The translations under genes and the position numbers were made by a program. Below, one piece after another: positions 7,228 to 15,137 of a stretch of DNA of 18,398 nt. Position 1 is the first letter of the stretch; every line of letters starts with the position of its first letter. Under the pieces are notes generated by a model. That model was given only the letters and a program-made list of their open reading frames with translations. It was not told the DNA's origin and made no database searches. Source of the DNA: an uncultured Collinsella sp. (GTDB taxonomy: Bacteria > Actinomycetota > Coriobacteriia > Coriobacteriales > Coriobacteriaceae); the NCBI GenBank assembly GCA_900547835.1, contig URIJ01000018.1, positions 1 to 18,398 on the forward strand, read 5' to 3'.

Positions 7228-8073
7228 GTGACCTCGCGCTATAGGGTGGTGCTTGTAACGTTGCCTACGGCTCTGGTGGTCGTGCTGGCTTTTACCAGTT
7301 ACTGGACGCACGCCTTGTTCTATATCGATTCGCAGGGCGTGTATCGTCGCGGCTTTGCCTATATGATCCAGCCCATTGTCAGCTACTGTTACGTTATACA
7401 TACGTCCCTGCATGCGTTTGTGCAATCTCGCAGGGTCGAGAGCTTGCAGACGAAGGCTATCTATCGAACCTTGGCATTTTTCGCCATTCCGGCCCTGGTG
7501 GGCGGTACCTTTCAGATCGTATACTCGGTGCCTGGCCTTTGTGTCGGCATAATGATTAGCATGTTGCTGCTCTACATTATCTGCCAGGAGCAACTCATCT
7601 CGACCGACCCGTTGACTGGCCTCAACAATCGCAACCGTTTTGAGACCTATATGCTGTCGCTCTTCTCAAATGTGGATCAGGCCGAAGATGTGTATCTGCT
7701 CATGATGGACGCCGACGGCTTTAAGCAGATTAACGATCGCTATGGACATGTGGAGGGCGACCATGCTCTTCAGGTTATATCCGCTGCGCTCAAAGAGGTC
7801 TGCTCGGCGTCTGGTGGCTTTATCGCACGCTACGGTGGCGATGAGTTCGTGGTGCTCCAAAAGGCAGTGGCGGAACGGGATATCATGCATCTGTGCGCGA
7901 CAATCAACGACGAGCTCGCGCATGCCGAGGTGCCGTATGCATTGCGGATGTCCATCGGTTACGCGCGGGTCGGCGATAGTGTTGATACCTGGCAAGACTT
8001 ACTTCGCGCTGCCGATGCGGAGCTTTACCGCGTCAAGGCCGAGAAAAAGAAAGCTGGCGTTCAGATACGCTAG
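7228..8073 (+). CDS. Membrane-anchored diguanylate cyclase (GGDEF), C-terminal half of a split gene
   Basis: 281-residue ORF with four hydrophobic helices in the first ~125 residues and a C-terminal GGDEF domain that makes cyclic di-GMP from GTP. Motifs are STDPLTGLNNRNRFETY, the Mg-binding MMDADGFKQINDRYGHVEGD, and an intact active site ARYGGDEFVVL. The usual product-inhibition RxxD motif just before GGDEF is absent (ASGG in its place). The start at GTG 7228 is imposed by the upstream in-frame TAG at 7213; only a weak AGGG precedes it, so translation would depend on reinitiation or readthrough. Catalytic residues are intact, so a truncated protein could be active, but it would lack three of seven sensor helices. 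A strong terminator follows directly. Confidence 0.85.
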   Translation: MTSRYRVVLVTLPTALVVVLAFTSYWTHALFYIDSQGVYRRGFAYMIQPIVSYCYVIHTSLHAFVQSRRVESLQTKAIYRTLAFFAIPALVGGTFQIVYSVPGLCVGIMISMLLLYIICQEQLISTDPLTGLNNRNRFETYMLSLFSNVDQAEDVYLLMMDADGFKQINDRYGHVEGDHALQVISAALKEVCSASGGFIARYGGDEFVVLQKAVAERDIMHLCATINDELAHAEVPYALRMSIGYARVGDSVDTWQDLLRAADAELYRVKAEKKKAGVQIR

Positions 8074-8074
8074 G

Positions 8075-8116
8075 AAAAGGGGCACACGACCGTTGCGATG
8101 GTCGTGCGCCCCTTTT
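8075..8116. terminator. Strong terminator after the GGDEF gene
   Basis: Starting two bases after the stop codon, AAAAGGGGC-A-CACGACC (8075-8091) pairs with GGTCGTG-C-GCCCCTTTT (8100-8116): 16 pairs with a single A-C mismatch and an 8-nt loop. A-rich left and T-rich right flanks make it usable on both strands, suiting the convergent EamA gene. Confidence 0.85.
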
Positions 8117-8263
8117 GCGTTTGTGGGGGCCACCGGCCATAATGCCCAGGCGCGGTGCGGCAAGACGGGCGTCTGCCGCCGCGACTCGGTACGAAATCAA
8201 CGAGAACCAGTGTGCTCCATTAAGCTAAAGTATGCGAATGCCCTCCCTAAAAAGGTGAGTTCG

Positions 8264-9199
8264 CTAGGCTTTTTTGGGTTTGTTGACGATGATGATGCCG
8301 CCGCAGACCAACAGCAGGGCAACGATGACGGTAACGGGGCTCGTGCCCGCGCCTTCGCCGAGCAGCAGCGCGCTCAGCAGCACACCAAAGACGGGGTTCA
8401 TAAACCCAAAGACCGAGACGCGGCTGACGGGGTTGACGGCAAGCAGGCGCGACCACAGCGAGTAGGCGATCGCGGAGATAAGCGCCATGTAGATGATGAG
8501 CACGATGGCGGGGGCAATCGCCGTGGGGGAGAGCGCGCCACCCATCAAAAAGCCGATGGCGGTGAGGACCAGGCCGCCGACCAAGAACTGCCACCCGGCA
8601 AGCAAGACGCCGTCGTGCTCGCGCGAGAAGATGCCAATCAGGCAGGTCGAAAGGGCACCCGCGACGGTGGAGGCTAGGATAAAGCCCTCGCCATCGAGCC
8701 TGAAGCCAAAGGTGCCATCCGCGCCCGAAAGGTTGACGAGCGCGACGCCGGCAAAGCCCAGCGCACAGCCAAGCACCTTGGCCGTATTGAGCTTCTCGGT
8801 GTGAAATGCCAGGGCGGCAAAGAGGATTGCGAGGAAGTTGGCGCTGGCCTCGATGATGGAGCTCGACATGGCGCTGGCGCGCGAGAGGCCCAGATAGAAA
8901 AAGAAGTACTGCCCGATAGTCTGGAAGAGCGACAAGACAAAGATGGGCTTGATGTCGCGAGCCTGCGGAATGAGGGGGCGGCGTTGGGCCGCACTCATCC
9001 CAACGATAACCAGGGCGCCGGCAAGCGTGAAGCGCAAGCCCGCAAAGAGCAGCTGCGAGGCGCTATCGTGCGCTGGGATACCAAAGAGTGCGTAACCGAT
9101 CTTGATACAGGGAAAGGCCGATCCCCAGAGTGCACAGCAGACGAGGCAGCCCAGGATGAGTCCGGGCAGGGTGGCGAGATACGGCTTGCGGCTTTCCAT
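8264..9199 (-). CDS. EamA/DMT-family transporter
   Basis: Drug/metabolite transporter superfamily protein of 311 residues with ten predicted membrane helices in two EamA repeats (about residues 10-145 and 160-300). The first repeat opens with LGCLVCCALWGSAFPCIKIG, typical of the WGs/tF motif. The segment SASAMSSSIIEASANFLAIL and the second-repeat block ISAIAYSLWSRLLAVNPVSR are also family-like. ATG 9199 is selected over an upstream in-frame start at 9241 because GGAAGGA precedes it at proper spacing on the minus strand and the upstream codons fall in the purL terminator. The substrate is unknown; amino acid or metabolite export is common in the family. It is downstream of purL but separated by a terminator, so probably not a simple operon partner. 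Confidence 0.88.
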   Translation of the reverse strand: MESRKPYLATLPGLILGCLVCCALWGSAFPCIKIGYALFGIPAHDSASQLLFAGLRFTLAGALVIVGMSAAQRRPLIPQARDIKPIFVLSLFQTIGQYFFFYLGLSRASAMSSSIIEASANFLAILFAALAFHTEKLNTAKVLGCALGFAGVALVNLSGADGTFGFRLDGEGFILASTVAGALSTCLIGIFSREHDGVLLAGWQFLVGGLVLTAIGFLMGGALSPTAIAPAIVLIIYMALISAIAYSLWSRLLAVNPVSRVSVFGFMNPVFGVLLSALLLGEGAGTSPVTVIVALLLVCGGIIIVNKPKKA

Positions 9200-9224
9200 G
9201 ATGTCCTTCCTACATGCGCGAAGC

Positions 9225-9261
9225 AAAAAAGAACCCGCCACCGGATGTGCCGGTGGCGGGT
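9225..9261 (-). terminator. Rho-independent terminator after purL
   Basis: Read on the minus strand, ACCCGCCACCGG, a 5-nt loop and CCGGTGGCGGGT form a perfect 12-bp stem (9233-9261), followed by a run of T residues (complement of AAAAAA at 9225-9230). It lies 37 bp past the purL stop and only about 25 bp before the EamA start. Confidence 0.88.
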
Positions 9262-9277
9262 GTTGTTACCCGAAGGG

Positions 9278-9283
9278 ATTGTA
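9278..9283 (-). promoter_or_regulatory. Candidate -10 box between purL stop and terminator
   Basis: TACAAT on the minus strand sits between the purL stop and the terminator hairpin. If it is the EamA promoter, its transcript would begin about 10 nt before the hairpin and run through it. No good -35 is visible; it could be chance. Confidence 0.25.
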
Positions 9284-9298
9284 CCCGATGGGAAAGGT

Positions 9299-12200
9299 TT
9301 AAGCGAAGTAGGCCACGCCGCTCTCAAAGATCGGCATGAACTTGTCGCCGGGGACATGCTCGGGCACGTTGCGGTACAGGTTGTCGCCGCGACGCTCGGC
9401 ATGGCCCATCTTGCCCAGGACGCGGCCGTCGGGGCTCGTGATGCCCTCGATGGCGAGTGCGGAGCCGTTGGGGTTGACGGAAAGGTCCATGCTGGGCTTG
9501 CCGTTCTCGCCCACGTACTGCGTGGCGACCTGGCCGTTGGCGATCAGCTGGGCGAGCACTTCGTCATTGGCGACAAAGCGGCCCTCGCCGTGGCTGATGG
9601 CGACGGTATAGGGGTCGTCCAGGCTGCACTGCGACAGCCACGGGGACAAGTTGGACGAGATGCGGGTGCGCACCAGACGGCTCTGGTGGCGACCGATGGT
9701 GTTGAACGTCAACGTGGGCGCATCGGGCGTGGCGTCGACGATGTCGCCGTAGGGCACCAGGCCCAGCTTGATCAGGGCCTGGAAGCCGTTGCAGATGCCC
9801 AGCATCAGGCCATCGCGGGCCTTGAGCAGGTCGCGGACTGCCTCGGTGACCTCGGGAGCGCGGAAGAACGCCGTGATGAACTTGGCGGAGCCATCGGGCT
9901 CGTCACCGCCCGAGAAGCCACCGGGGATCATGACGATCTGGCTTGCACGGATGCGGCGGGCGAGCTCGTGGGTGCTCTCGGCGACGGCCTCGGGCGTGAG
10001 GTTGTTGATCACGAAGGTGTCGGCCTCGGCACCGGCGGCACGGAAGGCGCGGGCGCTGTCGTACTCGCAGTTGTTGCCGGGGAACACGGGGATGATCACG
10101 CGCGGGCGGGCGATCTTGGCGCCGCCGTACACGTGGATATCCTTGGCGCGGAAGTCGATGGTCTCGACCTCGGGGGTCTCGCCGGCGCTGCGGTAGGCGA
10201 AGACGCCCTCGATGCCGCTCTCCCAGGCCTCCTGGAGCTCGGCGAGCTCGATGACCTCGGAGCCGGTGTCGATGACATAGCCCTCGACGGTGGTGCCCAG
10301 GGGCTCGACGACAACGCCGTCGGCGACCTCGGGCAGCTCGGCGTCCTCGGCGAGCTCGACGATAAAACTGCCGTAGAGCGGGGTGAAGAGGCTCTCCACG
10401 TCTACATCCTCGGCAAGCTCGATACCGATCTGGTTACCGACGCACATCTTAAAGAGGCTCTCGGCGCCGCAGCCGTAGCCGGGCGTGGATATGGCCAGGG
10501 CGTTGCCGGTAGCAGTGAGCGCCTCGACGGCGTCAAACGCGGCGAGCAACTGCTGGGCGTCGGGACGGTAGTCCTCGCCATAGGTGGCGGGGGCGATGCG
10601 GACGACGCGGTGCGTGAGGCCCTTGAACTCGGGCGAGACGGCGCGGGCGGCCTTGCCCACGGCGACGGCGAAGCTGATCAGGGTCGGCGGAACGTTGAGC
10701 TCGCCGGTCTCGTCCTCAAACGAACCGCTCATGGAGTCCTTGCCGCCGATGGCGCCGGCACCCAGGTCGACTTGGGCCATGAGGGCGCCCAGGACGGCTG
10801 CCGTGGGCTTGCCCCAGCGCTCGGCCTCGGTGCGCAGACGCTCGAAGTACTCCTGGAAGGAGAGATAGGCGCGCTTGTGCTCAAAGCCGGCAGCCACGAG
10901 CTTGGCGATGGACTCGACCACGGACAGGTAGGCGCCCGCAAACTGGTCGGCCTCCATCAGATAGGGGTTGAAGCCCCATGCCATGGCACTCGCCGTGGTG
11001 GTCTCGCCGTCCACGGGGAACTTGGCGACCATGGCCGAGCTGGGGGTGAGCTGCGTCTTGCCGCCAAAGGGCATGAGCACGGTCGCGGCGCCGATGGTGG
11101 AGTCGAAGCGCTCGGAAAGGCCCTTGTTGGAAGCGACGTTGAGGTCGGTGACGAGCGAGGTCATGCGCTCGGCGAGCGTGGTGCCGGCCCAGCTGGGCTG
11201 CCACACGCTACGGGCGCACACGTGGGCGACCTGGTGCTTGGGTGCGCCGTTGGAGTTGAGGAACTCGCGGGACAGGTCGACGATAGCGACGCCGTTCCAG
11301 GCCATGCGCATGCGCGGCTCAGCGGTAACCTCGGCGATAACGGTCGCCTCCAGGTTCTCCTCGGCGGCGTAGCCCATGAACTCCTCGACGTCACCGTCGG
11401 CGACGGCGCAGGCCATGCGCTCCTGGGACTCAGAGATAGCGAGCTCGGTGCCGTCCAGGCCGTCGTACTTCTTGGTCACGGTGTCCAGGTCGACATACAG
11501 GCCGTCGGCAAGCTCGCCCACGGCGACCGAGACGCCGCCGGCGCCAAAGTCGTTGCAGCGCTTGATCAGGCGGCAGGCGTCGCCGCGGCGGAACAGACGC
11601 TGCAGCTTGCGCTCGACCGGGGCGTTGCCCTTCTGGACCTCGGCGCCCGAGGTCTCGATGGACTCGGTGTTCTGGGTCTTGGAGGAGCCGGTGGCGCCGC
11701 CGATGCCGTCACGGCCGGTGCGGCCGCCCAGCAGGATGATCTTGTCGGTGGGGGCGGGGCACTCGCGGCGCACGTGGTTTGCCGGGGTAGCGCCCACGAC
11801 GGCGCCGACCTCCATGCGCTTGGCCACGTAGCCGGGGTGATAGAGCTCGTTGACCTGACCGGTGGCAAGGCCGATCTGGTTGCCGTAGCTGGAGTAGCCA
11901 GCGGCGGCAGTGGTCACGAGCTTGCGCTGCGGCAGCTTGCCCTCGAGCGTCTCGGAAACCGGGACGGTGGGGTCACCGGCGCCGGTGACACGCATGGCCT
12001 GGTACACGTAGCTGCGGCCCGACAGCGGGTCGCGGATGGCACCGCCCACGCAGGTGGCGGCACCGCCGAAGGGCTCGATCTCGGTCGGGTGGTTGTGGGT
12101 CTCGTTCTTAAACAGGAACAGCCAGTCCTGGTCCTCGCCGTCGACATCGACCTTCACCTTGACGGTGCAGGCGTTGATCTCCTCGGACTCGTCGACATCG

Positions 12201-13045
12201 GTCATGACGCCGGTCTTCTTAAGGTACTTGGCGCCGATGGTGCCCATGTCCATGAGGCAGACGGGCTTGGCGTCGCGGCCGAGTTCGTGGCGCATCTCCA
12301 TGTAGCGGTCGAAGGCTTGCTGCACCACGGCGTCGTCGATCGTCACGTCGTCCAGGACGGTGCCGAAGGTGGTGTGGCGGCAGTGATCGGACCAGTAGGT
12401 GTCGATCACGCGGATCTCGGTGATGGTGGGGTCGCGATCCTCATCGCGGAAGTACTGCTGGCAGAAGGCGATGTCTGCCTCGTCCATGGCAAGGCCGCGA
12501 TCGGCGATAAAGGCGGCAAGGCCGGCCTCGTCGAGCTCGCGGAAGCCGTCGAGCACCTCGACGGGCTGGGGCTCGGGGGTCTCCATGTACAACGTCTCGG
12601 GCAGGTCGAGCGAGGCGATGCGCGCCTCGACGGGGTTCACCACGTAGTGCTTGATGGCATCGATGGCGGCCTCGTCCAGAGCGCCCGAGATCATATAGAC
12701 CTTGGCGGAGCGCACGGCGGGGCGCTCGCCCTGGCTGATGAGCTGCACGCACTCGCTGGCGGAGTCGGCGCGCTGGTCAAACTGGCCAGGCAGGAATTCG
12801 ACGGCAAAGACGGCGCCATCGCTTGCGGGGAGTTCGTCGTAGGTCACATCGACCTGGGGCTCGCTAAAGACGGTCGGCACGCAGGAGCGGAAAAGCTCCT
12901 CGTCGATGCCCTCGACGTCGTAGCGGTTGATGATCCTCAGGGCCTCGATGCCCTTGATGCCGAGAATTTCGGTCAGCTCGCCCTTGAGCTGCTGAGCCTC
13001 GACGTCGAACCCGGGTTTCTTCTCCACGTAGATACGAGAGACCAT
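9299..13045 (-). CDS. purL: Phosphoribosylformylglycinamidine synthase, fused single-chain PurL
   Basis: Catalyses FGAR + glutamine + ATP to FGAM, the fourth step of de novo purine synthesis, in the cytosol. At 1248 residues it is the large single-chain type that combines the PurS-like N-domain, the synthetase (AIRS-type) core and a glutamine amidotransferase domain. The core shows ETHNHPTEIEPFGGAAT (from residue 315) and GAGAIGGKDSMSGSF (about 765-780). The amidotransferase starts near residue 980 (VIIPVFPGNNCEYDSA), with nucleophile C1085 in GICNGFQ and H1215/E1217 in MGHAER completing the triad. ATG 13045 (MVSRIYVEKK) is preferred over an upstream in-frame start at 13153; AGGA lies 5 nt and GGAAGG 13 nt before it. 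It is divergent from the antiporter gene and ends at its own terminator. No other pur gene is in the window. Confidence 0.97.
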   Translation of the reverse strand: MVSRIYVEKKPGFDVEAQQLKGELTEILGIKGIEALRIINRYDVEGIDEELFRSCVPTVFSEPQVDVTYDELPASDGAVFAVEFLPGQFDQRADSASECVQLISQGERPAVRSAKVYMISGALDEAAIDAIKHYVVNPVEARIASLDLPETLYMETPEPQPVEVLDGFRELDEAGLAAFIADRGLAMDEADIAFCQQYFRDEDRDPTITEIRVIDTYWSDHCRHTTFGTVLDDVTIDDAVVQQAFDRYMEMRHELGRDAKPVCLMDMGTIGAKYLKKTGVMTDVDESEEINACTVKVKVDVDGEDQDWLFLFKNETHNHPTEIEPFGGAATCVGGAIRDPLSGRSYVYQAMRVTGAGDPTVPVSETLEGKLPQRKLVTTAAAGYSSYGNQIGLATGQVNELYHPGYVAKRMEVGAVVGATPANHVRRECPAPTDKIILLGGRTGRDGIGGATGSSKTQNTESIETSGAEVQKGNAPVERKLQRLFRRGDACRLIKRCNDFGAGGVSVAVGELADGLYVDLDTVTKKYDGLDGTELAISESQERMACAVADGDVEEFMGYAAEENLEATVIAEVTAEPRMRMAWNGVAIVDLSREFLNSNGAPKHQVAHVCARSVWQPSWAGTTLAERMTSLVTDLNVASNKGLSERFDSTIGAATVLMPFGGKTQLTPSSAMVAKFPVDGETTTASAMAWGFNPYLMEADQFAGAYLSVVESIAKLVAAGFEHKRAYLSFQEYFERLRTEAERWGKPTAAVLGALMAQVDLGAGAIGGKDSMSGSFEDETGELNVPPTLISFAVAVGKAARAVSPEFKGLTHRVVRIAPATYGEDYRPDAQQLLAAFDAVEALTATGNALAISTPGYGCGAESLFKMCVGNQIGIELAEDVDVESLFTPLYGSFIVELAEDAELPEVADGVVVEPLGTTVEGYVIDTGSEVIELAELQEAWESGIEGVFAYRSAGETPEVETIDFRAKDIHVYGGAKIARPRVIIPVFPGNNCEYDSARAFRAAGAEADTFVINNLTPEAVAESTHELARRIRASQIVMIPGGFSGGDEPDGSAKFITAFFRAPEVTEAVRDLLKARDGLMLGICNGFQALIKLGLVPYGDIVDATPDAPTLTFNTIGRHQSRLVRTRISSNLSPWLSQCSLDDPYTVAISHGEGRFVANDEVLAQLIANGQVATQYVGENGKPSMDLSVNPNGSALAIEGITSPDGRVLGKMGHAERRGDNLYRNVPEHVPGDKFMPIFESGVAYFA

Positions 13046-13138
13046 TGGTTCCTGCCTTCCTGATCGGTTGGGCGTACGGTACGGTATGCGGCAGCGGTCG
13101 GTTTGCGGGGTCTGCCCTGCGGTCGCCTTGAGCCACAT

Positions 13139-13148
13139 GTTTGTAAAC
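13139..13148. promoter_or_regulatory. Small palindrome GTTTGTAAAC in the purL/antiporter divergent gap
   Basis: GTTT-GT-AAAC is symmetric except for its centre and lies midway between two divergent starts. TATGAT (13154-13159, + strand; TATCAT read on the other strand) follows closely and resembles a -10 box. It could be part of a divergent promoter or operator; the evidence is only the motif and position. Confidence 0.25.
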
Positions 13149-13193
13149 CTCACTATGATACGACAGCTCGCGGCGCGTTGAGGACGGCGAGGG

Positions 13194-13202
13194 TGCTACA
13201 GT
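13194..13202 (+). promoter_or_regulatory. Candidate extended -10 for the antiporter gene
   Basis: TGC-TACAGT is an extended -10 type element (TGn plus a TAnnnT hexamer) 27 bp before the ATG at 13230. No matching -35 is clear, as is common for extended -10 promoters in GC-rich genomes. Confidence 0.3.
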
Positions 13203-13229
13203 GAAGCGCAAACAAGAGAAAGGCATCAC

Positions 13230-14792
13230 ATGGCATTCGTTTCGCTCGCCATCATCGCACTCGTGGCCTTTGCGAGTCCTTTTATCGCCTCGGCGATTCC
13301 CGGAAAACCCGTTCCTGAGACGGTCTTTTTGCTCGTGCTCGGCGCGGTGCTGGGACCCCATATGCTCGGCGTCATCCATGTAGATGCCGAGGTCTCGCTT
13401 GTGTCCGAGCTGGGCCTGGCCTTCTTGTTCCTGCTTGCCGGCTTTGAGATCGACCCCAAGAGCATCACGGGCGTCGAGGGGCGCTACGGCTTGGCGACGT
13501 GGGTCGTCACGTTTGGTATCGCCTGGCTTGCCGTGCGCTTTACCCCGTGGTTCTCGGTCAGTCATTTCGACGGTATCGCCGTGACGCTTGCCCTCACTTC
13601 GACGGCGCTCGGTACGCTCGTGCCCATCATGCGTGAGCGCTCGCTCACCGGCACGCGCGTGGGCGACTCGATTCTCGCGTATGGCACCTGGGGTGAGCTC
13701 GGCCCTGTGCTTGCCATGTCGGTGCTGCTGTCTGCCCGCACCGGCATCCAAACGCTTGTAATCCTTGGCTTGTTTGCGGTGGTCTGCGTGTTGCTGGCCG
13801 TGGTCCCGAGCCGCTCCAAGCGCGTCGGCAGCCGCTTCTTTGCGTTTGTCGAGGAACGCGCCGATACCACGTCGCAGACCTTCGTGCGCCTGACGGTGCT
13901 CATCCTGGTCACGCTCGTGGCGTTCTCGGCCGTCTTTGATCTCGACATCGTGTTGGGTTCTTTTGCCGCCGGCTTTGTCCTGCGCTATATCATCCCCGAG
14001 GGCAACCATACGCTCGAGACCAAGCTCGACGGCCTGGCCTACGGTTTTTTGATTCCGGTGTTCTTTACCGTATCGGGCGCAAAGATCGACCTGACGGCCG
14101 TGGCGTCGCGCCCGGGCTTGCTCGCGGGCTTTATCGTGGCGTTGTTGATTATTCGTGCCGTGCCCATTCTTATCTCTATGAGCATTTGTCCTGCGACGCG
14201 CGATGTCTCGGCGTATGGCCGCATCACCGTGGCGCTCTACTGCACCACGGCGCTGCCGATCATCGTTGCCGTGACGAGCGTTGCCGTCAACGCGGGTGCG
14301 CTGTCGCAAGACATCGCGTCGGTTATGGTTGCCGCCGGCGCCATCACGGTGTTCTTGATGCCATTGCTCGCGCAGCTCTTCTACCGCGTGGTCGACGCCG
14401 CACCGGTCGCCGCCGTGGCAGAGGTTGCCGAGCATCCATCCGATGCGCTCGACATCCTGCGCGCTCACCACGACCTAGCGAGCTTGCTCGCGCGCGAGCA
14501 TGAGCTGCTGACTTCGCATGGCCATGGTCGCGTATTCGAGGGCCTGCCTACGCTCGATACGATTGCCGAGCGTCTTTCTGCCGAGGCGGCGAGCGGCCAC
14601 ATCGATGCCCGCATCGTGGACGCGGCGCACCTGCTTGCCGATAAGACCTATGGAGACGAGGTCGACCCGTCCGAGCTGACCCCGCGTGAGCGTCGCCGCC
14701 TGGAGCGCGCCAAGCTCGCCGTGCGCGAATACCGCCGCCGCATGCTGGAGCTCTATGCGCGCGAAGAAGCCGAAGACGACGACGGTAAGTAG
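13230..14792 (+). CDS. CPA2-family cation:proton antiporter
   Basis: Monovalent cation:proton antiporter of the Na_H_Exchanger/CPA2 fold, 520 residues. About 12 hydrophobic helices span residues 1-385. The family-typical LGLAFLFLLAGFEIDPKSI (61-79) and TSTALGTLVPIMRE (123-136) are present. The C-terminal ~130 residues are cytoplasmic, charged and helical (ending RMLELYAREEAEDDDGK) and lack a recognisable RCK/TrkA nucleotide-binding domain, so it differs from KefB/KefC. The usual ion-site Asp pair is not seen; the corresponding segment reads YGTWGELGPVLAM with E156. ATG 13230 has AGAGAAAGG upstream at about 7 nt. It is divergent from purL and followed by the repeat array and a terminator. Probable role is pH or cation homeostasis; the ion is unknown. 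Confidence 0.88.
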   Translation: MAFVSLAIIALVAFASPFIASAIPGKPVPETVFLLVLGAVLGPHMLGVIHVDAEVSLVSELGLAFLFLLAGFEIDPKSITGVEGRYGLATWVVTFGIAWLAVRFTPWFSVSHFDGIAVTLALTSTALGTLVPIMRERSLTGTRVGDSILAYGTWGELGPVLAMSVLLSARTGIQTLVILGLFAVVCVLLAVVPSRSKRVGSRFFAFVEERADTTSQTFVRLTVLILVTLVAFSAVFDLDIVLGSFAAGFVLRYIIPEGNHTLETKLDGLAYGFLIPVFFTVSGAKIDLTAVASRPGLLAGFIVALLIIRAVPILISMSICPATRDVSAYGRITVALYCTTALPIIVAVTSVAVNAGALSQDIASVMVAAGAITVFLMPLLAQLFYRVVDAAPVAAVAEVAEHPSDALDILRAHHDLASLLAREHELLTSHGHGRVFEGLPTLDTIAERLSAEAASGHIDARIVDAAHLLADKTYGDEVDPSELTPRERRRLERAKLAVREYRRRMLELYAREEAEDDDGK

Positions 14793-14807
14793 TCGATACT
14801 TTCTCGG

Positions 14808-15039
14808 GGAAGCCGCGTCCCGCTTTGAAGGCTCGGAACGGGATGTGGTTTCCGAAACGGGGGCCGTTGGGAAACTGTGTCCCGGAATGGGCGCTCAGAG
14901 TGGGATGCAGTTTCCGCGAGAGATCCGTTGCGGAAACGGTATCCCAGAATCGGCGTTCAAAACGGGGCGCTCTTTCCGAAACATGGCCCTGAGGGAAGCT
15001 GCGTCCCGGTCTGAGTCGGAATTCCGGGACACAGCTTCC
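14808..15039. repeat. Array of eight alternating inverted 15-bp arms at exact 31-bp spacing
   Basis: Within the 345-bp gap 14793-15137, 15-bp arms start at 14808, 14839, 14870, 14901, 14932, 14963, 14994 and 15025: every step is exactly 31 bp and orientation alternates. Forward arms resemble GGAAACTGCGTCCCG; reverse arms resemble CGGGATGCAGTTTCC. Each forward/reverse pair can form a 15-bp hairpin with a 16-nt loop: arms 1/2 and 3/4 pair fully if G-U is allowed, arms 7/8 extend to 17 bp with one mismatch, and arms 5/6 are the most decayed (three mismatches). The 16-nt loops and 16-nt linkers are themselves related. It is equivalently four 46-bp palindromic units at a 62-bp pitch. No ORF of its own. 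Confidence 0.9.
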
Positions 15040-15050
15040 CTTTCAAACAG

Positions 15051-15096
15051 AAGAAGGCGCGCTGCCTGCAGTTGATGCAGACGGCGCGCCTTCTTT
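15051..15096. terminator. Bidirectional terminator between antiporter and SDR genes
   Basis: AAGAAGGCGCGC (15051-15062) pairs with GCGCGCCTTCTT (15084-15095). The interior continues with TG/CG and CTGCA/TGCAG pairs around a GTTGA loop, making about 20 pairs with one mismatch. A T-rich end on each strand (TTCTTTGTT on plus; TTCTTCTGTTT on minus) suits termination of both convergent genes. Confidence 0.85.
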
Positions 15097-15137
15097 GTTG
15101 GACTATGTTGAGGCTGGGAGCTGAGGCTTGTGGTCCC

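Noticed and set aside
7200..7230. Frameshift between the two GGDEF halves
   Set aside because: Both ORFs are in the same reading frame; only the TAG codon separates them, so a nonsense change rather than an indel is the simplest explanation.
8117..8263. Possible small RNA or tRNA between the GGDEF and EamA genes
   Set aside because: A GC-rich hairpin (8157-8179) is present, but there is no cloverleaf, no promoter and no terminator of its own. It is probably just spacer between convergent genes.
8801..13063. A 1420-codon open frame on the + strand
   Set aside because: It runs antisense to almost all of purL and part of the EamA gene. Both of those have full conserved motifs, and the antisense product is a low-complexity Gly/Ala/Asp/Leu/Val-rich sequence with no domain. 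GC-rich third positions in the real genes suppress stops on the opposite strand.
12864..14471. A 535-codon open frame on the - strand
   Set aside because: It is antisense to the antiporter gene and overlaps the purL start region. The product is rich in Arg, His, Asp and Glu without a domain, while the + strand frame has a clear antiporter sequence and a ribosome-binding site.
14808..15039. CRISPR array
   Set aside because: The arms alternate in orientation, are only 15 bp, have diverged, and the 16-bp intervals are related to each other rather than unique. No cas genes are nearby.
14686..15075. A 129-codon + strand ORF spanning the antiporter end and the repeat array
   Set aside because: It starts inside the antiporter gene in another frame and mostly reads through the inverted repeats. 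It has no ribosome-binding site of its own and no recognisable protein features.
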